64,000 nucleotides of DNA from UBA8752 sp002336475. Its GTDB lineage: Bacteria > Bacteroidota > Bacteroidia > Flavobacteriales_D > Sanyastnellaceae. Made by a program: the position numbers and the translations under genes. The DNA is taken from contig OX044365.1 of assembly GCA_943846755.1 (NCBI GenBank), positions 2,418,001-2,482,000 of the forward strand, in the 5' to 3' direction. Within the stretch, counting starts at the first letter, position 1, and each line of letters begins with the position of its first letter. Positions 39,816 to 48,880 of the stretch are shown here, in pieces. The notes below the pieces were generated by a model, which saw nothing but the letters and a program-made list of their open reading frames with translations, was not told where the DNA came from and searched no databases.

Positions 39816-42502
39816 TGCAATGGGGTGTCAGGTCGATCGAGAAGAACCGGTGAAAGCCAACGTGCTGTTTCGTCGTGGGGTTGTCCTCGCCGATTGGCAT
39901 AGTCTTCCAATTGGTCAGGAAGGATTTTGCCTAAACCGAAATATTGGGCATCAGGATGGGCGAAATAGTACCCAGATACGCTGGATGCTGGCCACATGGC
40001 GAGGCTCTCTGTCAGGCTTACACCGATGTTTTCTTCTACTTCAAGGAGTTCCCAGATGGTATTTTTTTCTTGGTGGTCAGGACATGCCGGGTAACCTGGA
40101 GCAGGACGGATTCCCCTGTATTTCTCAGCGATGAGGGCTGCATTGTCCAGTGCTTCGTCTTGGGCATAGCCCCAATGTTGAATTCGTACTTCCCGATGTA
40201 ACCACTCTGCAGAGGCCTCAGCAAGCCGGTCTGCCAGCGACTTCGCCATGATTTCGCTGTAATCGTCGTCGTCGTCGCGGAATGGTGCGCACCATTCTTC
40301 GAGCCCGTGTCCGGCGGTTACGCAGAACAGGCCAATGTGGTCTGTACCCAAGCCTGGGGTGCCGATAGGTGCAATGAAATCGGCCAGAGAAGCCTGTCCG
40401 TGTGGACTTTGCTGGCGCAAAAAATGAAGGTGGGTCTCGCCACCATTGAGTACCACATCATCCCCTTGACGCCCTGCTGGAAATATTCCGAAAACCGCTT
40501 GACACCGCACGGCTTTTTCAGCCTCCATGCGGTCCAACATGGCCTCAGCGTCGACCTTGAGTTTTCGGGCCTCCTCTCCAATGACAGCATCGTCGAGCAG
40601 GTCGGGATATTTGCCGTGCAGTCCCCAACTGCGGAAGAACGGTGCCCAATCGATAACAGGCCTGAGGTCGGCAATCGTGATGTCTTTGAGCACTTGAGTT
40701 CCCGCAGTTTGAGGCCGTGAACAATGGGACGTATCAAACGCCCTGTTTTCGGAAGCCGCGGCGGCTTTGCGCCTGGCTTCTGAGAGGGGCAAGAGGGTTT
40801 TGCGCTGTCGGTCTTTCGCGTAATTGGTCCTGACTTTTTGTTGGTCTTCGGCGACGCCACGGATAAAACCTGTCTTGGATTCTTTGCCAAGCAGTTGTCC
40901 CACCACAGGAACAGCCCTCGATGCATCGTTGACATGCACCACTGCAGCTGAGCACTGGGGGGCAATTTTGACCGCGGTATGCACCTTAGATGTGGTGGCC
41001 CCGCCGATCAGCAGAGGAAGTTGGATGCCGCGTGCCTCCATTTCAAGTGCCACATCCACCATCTCATCCAGCGAGGGAGTAATGAGCCCGCTGAGGCCAA
41101 TGACGTCTACGTCATGTTCTATAGCGGCGTCCAATATTTTCTCTTTGGGGATCATGACCCCGAGGTCAATCACTTCGTAATCGTTGCAACCGAGCACCAC
41201 ACCGACGATGTTTTTGCCGATGTCGTGAACGTCCCCTTTTACAGTAGCCAACAGCACTTTCCCCGCTTTTTGGCGCACCCCTTCCGAGGCGGCTTCGAGG
41301 TGGGGGGTTAACCAGCCCACAGCCTTTTTCATGACGCGGGCACTCTTTACCACTTGTGGCAGAAACATCTTGCCAGCACCGAACAGGTCGCCGACGACGT
41401 TCATGCCATCCATGAGCGGCCCTTCGATGACCTTGAGGGGAGACCCTATTTGATGGAAAATCTCTTCTACATCGGATTCGATGTGTTCTGCAATGCCCTT
41501 GACCAGCGCATGTCCGATGCGTTCTTCTACGGGCTTGTTGCGCCAGGCGTCGTCTTTTTTGGCGACAGTTCCGGTTTGTCCTTTTAAGCCTTCGGCAAAG
41601 TCGATGAGCCGTTCGGTGGCATCATCGCGGCGGTCGAGCAGTACATCCTCGACCCGCAGAAGTAATGCGGAAGGGATGTCGTCGTACACCGTGAGCATGG
41701 TGGGATTTACGATGCCCATATCCATCCCTGCTTTGATTGCGTGAAATAGGAATGCACTGTGCATTGCTTCGCGCACTACTGGGTTGCCGCGAAAACTGAA
41801 GCTGACATTGGATACACCTCCGCTGACATGGGCACCGGGGAGGTTTTGCCGGATCCATTTTGTGGCTGCGAAAAAGTCGAGCGCATTGCGGCGGTGCTCC
41901 TCCATACCTGTGGCGACAGGGAAGATGTTGGGGTCGAAAATGATGTCACGGGGGTCCCATCCACCTTGGTCTACAAGCAGGCGATAAGCACGCTCACAAA
42001 TGGAAATGCGCCGGGGGTAATTGTCTGCTTGACCTTGTTCGTCAAAAGCCATAACAATGACGGCTGCTCCGTATTTGCGGACTTTGCCTGCCTGTCGCAG
42101 GAATTCGGATTCACCCTCTTTGAGGCTGATAGAATTCACGACCCCTTTGCCCTGAACGCATTGCAACCCTGCCTCGATGACCTCCCATTTTGAGCTGTCG
42201 ATCATCACGGGAATCCGAGCGATGTCGGGCTCTGCCGCAATGAGGTTCAAAAAGCGTTGCATGTAAGCCGCGGAGTCCAGCATGCCTTCATCCATGTTGA
42301 CATCCAGGATCTGGGCGCCTCCTTCCACTTGTTCCCGGGCGACCTCTACGGCTTCTTCGAAACGCTCTTCTCGAATCAGGCGCAAGAATTTCCTGCTGCC
42401 TGTGACATTGGTACGTTCTCCGACATTGACGAAGTTCGACTCGGCGGTGACCCACAAGGGCTCCAGTCCAGACAGGGACAATAGGGGGCGCTGACGGCTC
42501 AT
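39812..42502 (-). CDS. metH: Methionine synthase, pterin-, B12- and activation-domain part
   Basis: 896 residues from ATG 42502, which overlaps the upstream stop (ATGA); a longer reading to 42601 overlaps metH1 and is rejected. Domains in order: methyl-THF-binding barrel (VGERTNVTGSRKF, MDEGMLD), B12 cap, and cobalamin-binding Rossmann domain with VKGDVHDIGKNIVG, the DxHxxG motif whose His ligates cobalt. The C-terminal AdoMet-dependent reactivation domain has YRGIRPAPGYPACPDH. With metH1 it makes the equivalent of the single ~1200-residue MetH of Escherichia. Splitting after the homocysteine domain is common in Bacteroidota. Confidence 0.96.
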   Translation of the reverse strand: MSRQRPLLSLSGLEPLWVTAESNFVNVGERTNVTGSRKFLRLIREERFEEAVEVAREQVEGGAQILDVNMDEGMLDSAAYMQRFLNLIAAEPDIARIPVMIDSSKWEVIEAGLQCVQGKGVVNSISLKEGESEFLRQAGKVRKYGAAVIVMAFDEQGQADNYPRRISICERAYRLLVDQGGWDPRDIIFDPNIFPVATGMEEHRRNALDFFAATKWIRQNLPGAHVSGGVSNVSFSFRGNPVVREAMHSAFLFHAIKAGMDMGIVNPTMLTVYDDIPSALLLRVEDVLLDRRDDATERLIDFAEGLKGQTGTVAKKDDAWRNKPVEERIGHALVKGIAEHIESDVEEIFHQIGSPLKVIEGPLMDGMNVVGDLFGAGKMFLPQVVKSARVMKKAVGWLTPHLEAASEGVRQKAGKVLLATVKGDVHDIGKNIVGVVLGCNDYEVIDLGVMIPKEKILDAAIEHDVDVIGLSGLITPSLDEMVDVALEMEARGIQLPLLIGGATTSKVHTAVKIAPQCSAAVVHVNDASRAVPVVGQLLGKESKTGFIRGVAEDQQKVRTNYAKDRQRKTLLPLSEARRKAAAASENRAFDTSHCSRPQTAGTQVLKDITIADLRPVIDWAPFFRSWGLHGKYPDLLDDAVIGEEARKLKVDAEAMLDRMEAEKAVRCQAVFGIFPAGRQGDDVVLNGGETHLHFLRQQSPHGQASLADFIAPIGTPGLGTDHIGLFCVTAGHGLEEWCAPFRDDDDDYSEIMAKSLADRLAEASAEWLHREVRIQHWGYAQDEALDNAALIAEKYRGIRPAPGYPACPDHQEKNTIWELLEVEENIGVSLTESLAMWPASSVSGYYFAHPDAQYFGLGKILPDQLEDYANRRGQPHDETARWLSPVLLDRPDTPLQ

Positions 42503-43536
42503 GAGGAAGCGTTTACGGGGTGCGATGGCAGGGGACGTGGGCTTCTGCCGCGCACTAGTGAGGCAATGGCCTTGATGTGCGCTGGTGTAGTGCCGCAGCA
42601 TCCCCCCAGAATGTTGACCAAGCCTTTGTCCAGAAAGGCCTTGAGCTGGGCGGCCATGGCATCAGGTCCTTGCTCGTACTCTCCCATTTCATTGGGCAGG
42701 CCAGCATTGGGGTGGGCTGAGATGCCACAATCGGCATGGGCAGAAAGGGCTTCGAGATAGGGGGTGAGTTGTTCTGCTCCGAGTGCGCAATTGAGGCCAA
42801 TGGAAAACAAGGGTGCATGGCTCATAGAGACCCAGAAAGCTTCCGCAGTTTGTCCGCTCAAAGTGCGTCCGGAAGCATCGGTAATGGTTCCACTCACCAT
42901 GATGGGAACCTTCCGCCCTTGACGGTCAAATGCCTCTTCTGCTGCAAACAGTGCCGCTTTAGCGTTGAGCGTGTCAAACACGGTTTCGATCAACAAGGTG
43001 TCTACACCGCCCACCATGAGCGCTTCCATTTGAGTGCGATAGGCCTCTACCAATTCGCCAAATGTGACGGCCCTATAGCCGGGGTCATTGACGTCAGGAC
43101 TGATGCTGGCAGTGCGGTTGGTAGGGCCCACTGATCCGGCTACAAAGCGCGGTTGATTTGGTGTTTTTTCGGTCCAAGCATCGGCAGATGCCCGGGCTAT
43201 TTCTGCAGAGGCGACGTTCAAGTCCCATACCGCAGATTCCAAGCCGTAGTCTGCTTGCGCAATGGTGGTAGAACTGAACGTGTTGGTTTCTGCGATGTCT
43301 GCACCTGCTTCGAAGTATTCATCGTGTATGCCGCGCAAAATATCAGGGCGGGTCAGGGCCAACAGGTCGTTGTTGCCTTTGAGGGGAGAGGGGTGTTCAG
43401 CAAAGCGGTCTCCCCTGAAGTCCGCCTCCCCGAGCGCATGACGCTGGATCATGGTGCCCATCGCTCCGTCAAGAACGAGAATCCGTTGGGCGGAATGTTG
43501 TACGATATCTGGGCGCATGTCAAATTTTCTAGCCAT
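42499..43536 (-). CDS. metH: Methionine synthase, homocysteine-binding part (MetH N-terminal domain)
   Basis: 345 residues. The homocysteine S-methyltransferase barrel: DGAMGTMIQRHALGE near the N-terminus, then TNTFSST, and zinc-binding cysteines in SIGLNCALGAEQL and LGGCCGTTPAH. It activates homocysteine for methyl transfer from methylcobalamin on the partner MetH part, encoded by the overlapping next gene. First gene of the operon: the ATG lies 33 bases after a SAM-I riboswitch, so it is expected to be repressed by SAM. Confidence 0.95.
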   Translation of the reverse strand: MARKFDMRPDIVQHSAQRILVLDGAMGTMIQRHALGEADFRGDRFAEHPSPLKGNNDLLALTRPDILRGIHDEYFEAGADIAETNTFSSTTIAQADYGLESAVWDLNVASAEIARASADAWTEKTPNQPRFVAGSVGPTNRTASISPDVNDPGYRAVTFGELVEAYRTQMEALMVGGVDTLLIETVFDTLNAKAALFAAEEAFDRQGRKVPIMVSGTITDASGRTLSGQTAEAFWVSMSHAPLFSIGLNCALGAEQLTPYLEALSAHADCGISAHPNAGLPNEMGEYEQGPDAMAAQLKAFLDKGLVNILGGCCGTTPAHIKAIASLVRGRSPRPLPSHPVNASS

Positions 43537-43548
43537 GCGCGAAAGCGG

Positions 43549-43566
43549 ACAGAACTTGCGTTCTGT
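43549..43566 (-). promoter_or_regulatory. Hairpin between riboswitch and metH start
   Basis: ACAGAAC-GCAA-GTTCTGT, a perfect 7-bp stem with a 4-base loop two bases after the aptamer. There is no T run, so it is not an intrinsic terminator; it may be part of a translational expression platform. Confidence 0.6.
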
Positions 43567-43568
43567 GG

Positions 43569-43675
43569 GCTCATCTTTCCTCTGCTGTTAGGCAGAAGTC
43601 GGATTTGGCACCCGCCCTCATTACACGGGTTGCCAAGACATCAAAGGGCCGATCCCTCCGTCTTTCGCGATAAGC
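43569..43675 (-). promoter_or_regulatory. SAM-I (S-box) riboswitch
   Basis: On the minus strand the leader reads GCTTATC...GACGGAGGGATCGGCCC...GTCTTGGCAACC...GGTGCCAAATCC...GAAAGATGAGC. These are the S-box signatures in order. P1 pairs GCTTATC with GATGAGC; P2 pairs AAGAC with GTCTT around the GGAGGGA/kink region; P3 pairs CCCG with CGGG; P4 pairs CTTCTGC with GCAGAGG. It lies between the promoter element at 43680-43687 and metH. In this class SAM binding lowers expression of methionine genes. The aptamer is clear; the platform is less so. Confidence 0.92.
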
Positions 43676-43679
43676 ACTG

Positions 43680-43687
43680 CAAAGTTA
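43680..43687 (-). promoter_or_regulatory. metH operon promoter -7 element
   Basis: TAACTTTG on the minus strand, exact to TAnnTTTG, 4 bases before the aptamer P1 strand, so the transcript would start almost at the riboswitch. The nearest TTG is 16 bases upstream rather than 19. Confidence 0.65.
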
Positions 43688-43736
43688 GCCGTTTTGCGGG
43701 GCGCAATCACGAACTTGCGCCTCCAAACGTGCCAAT

Positions 43737-44993
43737 ATGTCTTATTTCTTTACTTCCGAATCAGTCAGTGAGGGGCATCCCGACAAAGTAGCTGACCAGA
43801 TTTCAGATGCGTTGATTGACCACTTTCTCGCTTTTGATCCTCAATCGAAAGTGGCTTGCGAGACATTGGTGACGACCGGTCAAGTCATCTTGGCGGGCGA
43901 GGTAAAGAGCAATGCTTATCTCGATGTCCAGAAGATTGCACGTGAGACCATTCAGCGCATTGGGTACACCAAAAGTGAATACATGTTTGATGCCGCCAGC
44001 TGTGGTGTGTTGAGCGCCATTCACGAACAGAGTCCCGACATCAACCAAGGTGTAGAACGCGCTGCTCCCGAGGAGCAAGGTGCCGGAGACCAAGGCATGA
44101 TGTTTGGTTATGCTTGCCGCGACACTGACGATTTTATGCCGCTGCCATTGGACCTCAGTCACAGACTGCTCAAGGTCTTGGCTGAACTTCGGCGTGAAGG
44201 AGGAGAAATGGGCTATTTGCGACCAGACAGCAAGAGTCAGGTGACCATCGAGTATGCCGATGACCACACGCCCTTGCGTGTCGAGGCGATTGTGGTTTCT
44301 ACCCAGCATGATGACTTTGACCCAGATGAAGCAACCATGTTGGCGCACATCAAGCGGGATGTGTCAGAGATTTTGATTCCCCGTGTGCTCAAGGATTGTC
44401 CTGAAAGGGTCAAGGCCCTGTTCAAGGGAGACCACAAATTGCATGTCAATCCCACCGGAAAGTTTGTGATTGGAGGCCCTCATGGAGACACCGGCCTCAC
44501 TGGGCGAAAGATTATTGTGGACACCTATGGCGGACGCGGTGCCCATGGCGGTGGTGCTTTCAGTGGAAAGGACCCTTCCAAGGTGGACCGCAGTGCGGCA
44601 TATGCGACCCGTTACGCGGCAAAGAACCTTGTAGCTGCTGGCGTCTGTGATGAAGTGCTCGTGCAGGTGGCCTACGCCATTGGTGTAGCAGAGCCGGTGG
44701 GACTGTATGTCAATACTTACGGCACTTCTAAGGTTGGCGTTTCCGATGGCGAAATCGCACAGCGCATCCACGGAATCTTTCCGATGCGTCCTTATGACAT
44801 TGAGCAGCGGTTTGCTTTGCGCACTCCGATTTACACAGAATCAGCTGCTTATGGTCACATGGGCAGGACCTGTGAGGTTGTGACCAAAACATTTATGGCT
44901 GCTGATGGCAGCACCGTAGAGCGAAAAGTCAAGCTCTTCCCATGGGAGGAGCTGGACTGTGTAGATGCGCTCAAGGCCGAATTCGGCTGCTGA
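43737..44993 (+). CDS. metK: S-adenosylmethionine synthetase
   Basis: 418 residues. Makes SAM from methionine and ATP. MSYFFTSESVSEGHPDKVAD has the ATP-binding His and metal-binding Asp; GAGDQGMMFGYA is the ATP loop; GGPHGDTGLTGRKIIVDTYGG is the second signature, seen here as GGPHGDTGLTGRK. Length is slightly above the usual ~385-420. Divergent from the metH-metH-metF operon; the product SAM is the ligand of the riboswitch on that operon. No S-box is seen in front of metK itself. Confidence 0.97.
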   Translation: MSYFFTSESVSEGHPDKVADQISDALIDHFLAFDPQSKVACETLVTTGQVILAGEVKSNAYLDVQKIARETIQRIGYTKSEYMFDAASCGVLSAIHEQSPDINQGVERAAPEEQGAGDQGMMFGYACRDTDDFMPLPLDLSHRLLKVLAELRREGGEMGYLRPDSKSQVTIEYADDHTPLRVEAIVVSTQHDDFDPDEATMLAHIKRDVSEILIPRVLKDCPERVKALFKGDHKLHVNPTGKFVIGGPHGDTGLTGRKIIVDTYGGRGAHGGGAFSGKDPSKVDRSAAYATRYAAKNLVAAGVCDEVLVQVAYAIGVAEPVGLYVNTYGTSKVGVSDGEIAQRIHGIFPMRPYDIEQRFALRTPIYTESAAYGHMGRTCEVVTKTFMAADGSTVERKVKLFPWEELDCVDALKAEFGC

Positions 44994-45022
44994 TGCGCCT
45001 GGAAGTCGAGGGTGGTTTTGGT

Positions 45023-45739
45023 TCAGAATAAGAAGTCGTAGCCTTCGCTCTTCATCCTCTGGTAGCGCTCTTTGTCAAAAGTGAAGAGACTGCTGCCTTT
45101 GTGTTGTCCTGACTCTCTTCCAGTGGCCTTGCGTTCCAGATCTAACAACAAGGGACTCTTGAACAGTTTCTTTCTGAAGTTCCGTTTGTCAAAGGTCTTT
45201 CCAAGGGCCTGCTCGTAGAGCGATTGCAGTTGTCCCAGTGTAAACTCTTCTGGCAAGAGGTGGAAACCCACAGGACGGCGTTTGACCCTGCGCTTGAGCC
45301 TCTCTTTTGCGTAGGCGACGACTTCGTTGTGGTCAAATGCCAGGTCTGGGACCCGGTCAATGGGGCTCCATTGCATCCCGAATTGCTCCCATTTTTCAGC
45401 CAGAAAGTCCTCCTTGCGCACCAGTGCGTAAAACGCCACATTGACCACCCGACCGAGGGGGTGACGGAATACACCGCCAAACGCCTTGAGTTGTTCTATG
45501 ATTTCAGGCTCGTCGTAGCCAAATAATCCGTGGAACATGCTGCGGGCACTCAGCATCAATTCGTCTTGGGCCTCGAGGTACCTGCTCGGCAGAAACAAGG
45601 CGTCTTTGAAAGGCTCGCGTTGACTCCTTGCCAGCAGCAACTGCAATTGTGAGCCATCGAAGCCAAACAGCACCAAGCTGGTACTCAGGGCGACTTTAAA
45701 GTCGGGATTGTCTTGGGGAAATTTCAACATCTCTGACAT
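45023..45739 (-). CDS. NUDIX domain protein with C-terminal winged helix (NrtR-like regulator)
   Basis: 238 residues from ATG 45739; an upstream in-frame TTG is less likely. The N-terminal NUDIX-like domain (LVLFGFDGSQLQLLLARS, then FLPSRYLEAQDELMLSARSM) lacks a clear GX5EX7REUXEEXGU box. This suggests a sensor rather than a hydrolase, as in NrtR-type regulators. The C-terminal part (FTLGQLQSLYEQAL, FDKRNFRKKLF) is the winged helix typical of that group, where ADP-ribose or sugar ligands control DNA binding. Targets unknown. Convergent with metK. Confidence 0.82.
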   Translation of the reverse strand: MSEMLKFPQDNPDFKVALSTSLVLFGFDGSQLQLLLARSQREPFKDALFLPSRYLEAQDELMLSARSMFHGLFGYDEPEIIEQLKAFGGVFRHPLGRVVNVAFYALVRKEDFLAEKWEQFGMQWSPIDRVPDLAFDHNEVVAYAKERLKRRVKRRPVGFHLLPEEFTLGQLQSLYEQALGKTFDKRNFRKKLFKSPLLLDLERKATGRESGQHKGSSLFTFDKERYQRMKSEGYDFLF

Positions 45740-45794
45740 GGCGTGTAAAAGTGCTTTAACCGAGAACGGAACCAAAGCGCTCCATCAAAAGTTC

Positions 45795-47177
45795 TCACAA
45801 CGGGCCTGGGCGGTTGTGCGCCACACTGCCCGATATGGACGCGACTCCAGCGGGGATGGGGTCACCCAAAGGCTCCAAGGAAGCATCCAAAGTCCACCAT
45901 TGTCGTTCGAAGTCATTCTCGGAAAGCAACCACAGTTGCCCGGAAGCCCGATCGGAAGTGACATGGTAAATGGCACCGTTCCAAGTGCCTTGCAATGAAA
46001 GGTCCTCAGAGTAGAAGTGTCCAGTTTCACGTTCGGCCCAGGCCCGCCCATCTTCCATTCGGCCAGCGCGCATGACGCTGCCATTGCCTTCGAGACTGCC
46101 GGTACTTAAAGGTGCAGCTCCATCCATGGGGTCCCAAACCCTATATGTTCCATCAGTTTCGAGTGCAGCGGGAAGGTTTTGCTGCTGAAGAAGCCATGCT
46201 TTTCCCTCAGGACCTGTGGAACCTGCAGACTGTGGTGTCCAAGTCACCGATTCTAAGCGGGCAGTGTTGTCGAGGTTGTAGCGGATTAACCTGAAGTCAT
46301 TGGCGTCGGTGCGTGCCAAAATGATCATATCGCCGGATACAACGTCAGAATCGATGAGATGTTCATCCGTGTTGAGCAGCCATGTTTTCATGGTGAGCCC
46401 ACCTGCGTTCATCCAGGTGCACCGGTCGGACCAGCCGATGTCGACCCATGCGGCACCGGTGTGCTCGAAAGGTGCCTTCCGCATGTGACGAATGGGGCCT
46501 GTGGTGGTGGCCGATGGGGTAAAGGTCCACGCAGGTTCTGCACTGGGGATGCCGTTGGTGATTAGCCAGCCTTGAGCGGTTGTGTTCCCAGTGACGATGC
46601 AGTCTGCCCCATCGAGGTGCACCAATTGATGCGGTGATCCAGGTCCGGGGTAGTGGGACACCTGGTTGCTGATTTGCGGATTCACATAGCCAAAACCCTG
46701 TGATCCTGTCCCTTCCACCCACCACAGTCCTGACGACGACAAGGGTGTGCTGGTGAAGTTGAGTGTGCCAAAGTCCGCACCTGTTTGACCTTCTCCGTCT
46801 GTACATAAGGCGCTGATCAGTAGCTCGGTAGAGCTGGAAGACCCGGAGGGCAACGCAGGCACTTGCCAAGTGGCCTCAAGGGTGTCTGTGAGTGAGGCGG
46901 TGCCCGAAGGAGGGGCCAATGTTCCCGATGTGGTCCACCAGGTGTTGCCTGCTGCGGTTCCGATGGATATGCGCCAAGAAGCTGGCTCTGTTTTCCCGCG
47001 TTCTGGTGCGGGGTCCAAGACGCTGAACTTGAGCATGAGGGCATCGCCCTCTTGGATGTTTGCCGTTGATTGCGGTGAGAGCCACGTCACGACGGGTGGT
47101 GCTTTTTCTGTGGCACATCCGCCGCATATCGCCGCAAGGAGTGCAATCACAACAGAGAATTTCCCCAGATGGACCAT
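45795..47177 (-). CDS. Lipoprotein of unknown function
   Basis: 460 residues. MVHLGKFSVVIALLAAICGGC is a lipoprotein signal with lipobox ICGGC. A fibronectin/Ig-like strand pattern follows (VTWLSPQSTANIQEGDALMLKFSVLDP), then a beta-rich, tryptophan-containing region that may form a propeller (WLLNTDE, WLLQQQN, LWLLSEND at roughly even spacing). No known domain is certain. Divergent from dnaB across 50 bases, and 55 bases upstream of the NUDIX regulator on the same strand. Confidence 0.75.
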   Translation of the reverse strand: MVHLGKFSVVIALLAAICGGCATEKAPPVVTWLSPQSTANIQEGDALMLKFSVLDPAPERGKTEPASWRISIGTAAGNTWWTTSGTLAPPSGTASLTDTLEATWQVPALPSGSSSSTELLISALCTDGEGQTGADFGTLNFTSTPLSSSGLWWVEGTGSQGFGYVNPQISNQVSHYPGPGSPHQLVHLDGADCIVTGNTTAQGWLITNGIPSAEPAWTFTPSATTTGPIRHMRKAPFEHTGAAWVDIGWSDRCTWMNAGGLTMKTWLLNTDEHLIDSDVVSGDMIILARTDANDFRLIRYNLDNTARLESVTWTPQSAGSTGPEGKAWLLQQQNLPAALETDGTYRVWDPMDGAAPLSTGSLEGNGSVMRAGRMEDGRAWAERETGHFYSEDLSLQGTWNGAIYHVTSDRASGQLWLLSENDFERQWWTLDASLEPLGDPIPAGVASISGSVAHNRPGPL

Positions 47178-47227
47178 GGAGGAAAGGTACTTTGTTGACA
47201 GGGGTGTTGACGCGTGGTTGAAAGAGG

Positions 47228-48826
47228 ATGGGGCGGCGCCCCATTGTGGGGGCTAATTTGGTCCTTCATTTGATTTTGACCGTGGCCGATAACAAACCCT
47301 TCAGCAACAAGCGCAAATCTGCCATCAAGGCACCTATTGTCGCGCCAGGAATGACGGGGATTGGCAAAAAGCCGCCTCAGGCCATTGAGTTGGAGGAAGC
47401 GGTGCTCGGTGCTTGCATGCTGGAGTCTACAGCAGTGAATGCGGTGATTGACATCCTTGAACCTCAGGCGTTTTACAAGGATGCGCACGGGGAGATTTAC
47501 AAAGCCGTCAAGGAACTGTTCGGAAAGTCTGAGCCCATCGACCTGCTCACTGTGACGGAGCAGTTGCGCAAAGAAGGGGTATTGGGCTTTTGCGGAGGAG
47601 CCGCGTACGTCGCGGGTCTGACTGACCGTGTGGCGAGCAGTGCCAACGTCGAGGCCCACGCGAGAATCGTGGCCCAAAAGTTCATTCAGCGGGAGCTTAT
47701 TCGAATTTCAGGCGAGACCATTGAGGCGGCATTTGAGGATACAACAGACGTCTTTGACCTCTTGGATCGTTCGGAACAACAGTTGTTTGAGGTTGCAGAG
47801 GGCAACATTCGCCAAGGGTACCAAGAGATGGGAGCTGTCATCCGACAGGTCATCGAAGGCATTGACCAGGCCCGACTCAACAAAGACGGTGTAAGCGGTG
47901 TGCCGACCGGCTTCAATGCCCTCGATAAGTTGACAGGGGGGTGGCAACGGTCTGACATGGTGGTTCTGGCTGCGCGACCTGGTATGGGTAAGACGGCTTT
48001 TGTGCTGTCCATGGCCCGCAACATGGCAGTGGATCATGACGTCCCTGTAGCAGTATTCTCGTTGGAGATGAGCTCTGCCCAATTGGTGCAGCGTCTGGTG
48101 GCGGCTGAGTCTGAATTGAGCGCGGAGAAATTCCGAAAAGGAGACTTGGAGGATTACGAGTATCAGCAGCTTCAAAGTCGGATCACCAAACTCGCCAAGG
48201 CCAAGCTGTTTATCGACGACACTCCAGCATTGAGTGTGTTCGAGCTGCGGGCCAAGTGCCGCCGATTGAAACAAAAGCACGGCATCAACATGGTGATCAT
48301 CGATTACCTGCAACTGATGACGGCAGGTGGTGAGAACAGCAGTAAGGGCAACCGCGAGCAGGAAATTTCGACCATCAGCCGCTCCATCAAAAGCATTGCC
48401 AAGGAACTGGATGTTCCGGTGATCGCGTTGTCTCAGCTGTCAAGATCGGTGGAGACCCGTGGTGGTGACAAGCGGCCCATCCTCTCTGACCTGCGCGAGT
48501 CCGGGGCGATTGAGCAGGATGCGGACATCGTTTGCTTCATTTACCGCCCAGAATATTACGGGATCACTGAGGATGCAGATGGCATCGATACCGAAAACAT
48601 GGGTGAACTGATTGTGGCCAAGCACAGAAATGGAGGCTTGAATACCGTGAAATTGAAGTTTACCAAGCACCTCGCGAAGTTCTCGGATTACGATGCCTTC
48701 GCCGACAGTCCCTTTGATACAGGCGGCGGCGGCATGGCCCCGAACGAAAACTTTGCCAATGCTGGAGCGAAGACCATGACAGTGGGTTCCCGAATGAACG
48801 AAAAGGGAGAGGAGCCCCCTTTCTGA
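47228..48826 (+). CDS. dnaB: Replicative DNA helicase DnaB
   Basis: 532 residues if started at ATG 47228; a GTG at 47282 would remove 18 residues and begin at VADNKPFSNKRK. The N-terminal domain (PPQAIELEEAVLGACMLE) binds primase and forms the trimeric collar. The RecA-like ATPase has Walker A AARPGMGKTAF (about 248-258), Walker B MVIIDYLQLM and the DnaB motif QLSRSVETR. No intein is inserted. The C-terminal ~45 residues are glycine-rich and low complexity. Unwinds DNA at the replication fork. Confidence 0.97.
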   Translation: MGRRPIVGANLVLHLILTVADNKPFSNKRKSAIKAPIVAPGMTGIGKKPPQAIELEEAVLGACMLESTAVNAVIDILEPQAFYKDAHGEIYKAVKELFGKSEPIDLLTVTEQLRKEGVLGFCGGAAYVAGLTDRVASSANVEAHARIVAQKFIQRELIRISGETIEAAFEDTTDVFDLLDRSEQQLFEVAEGNIRQGYQEMGAVIRQVIEGIDQARLNKDGVSGVPTGFNALDKLTGGWQRSDMVVLAARPGMGKTAFVLSMARNMAVDHDVPVAVFSLEMSSAQLVQRLVAAESELSAEKFRKGDLEDYEYQQLQSRITKLAKAKLFIDDTPALSVFELRAKCRRLKQKHGINMVIIDYLQLMTAGGENSSKGNREQEISTISRSIKSIAKELDVPVIALSQLSRSVETRGGDKRPILSDLRESGAIEQDADIVCFIYRPEYYGITEDADGIDTENMGELIVAKHRNGGLNTVKLKFTKHLAKFSDYDAFADSPFDTGGGGMAPNENFANAGAKTMTVGSRMNEKGEEPPF

Positions 48827-48880
48827 TTCCTTTGTGAAAGTGGTCCGGAAAGCAGGCCGGTCCAGAAGTATCTTCGACAC

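Noticed and set aside
42502..42601. N-terminal extension of metH2 to 42601
   Set aside because: It overlaps metH1 by 100 bases and lacks homology; the ATGA-coupled start at 42502 gives the expected protein.
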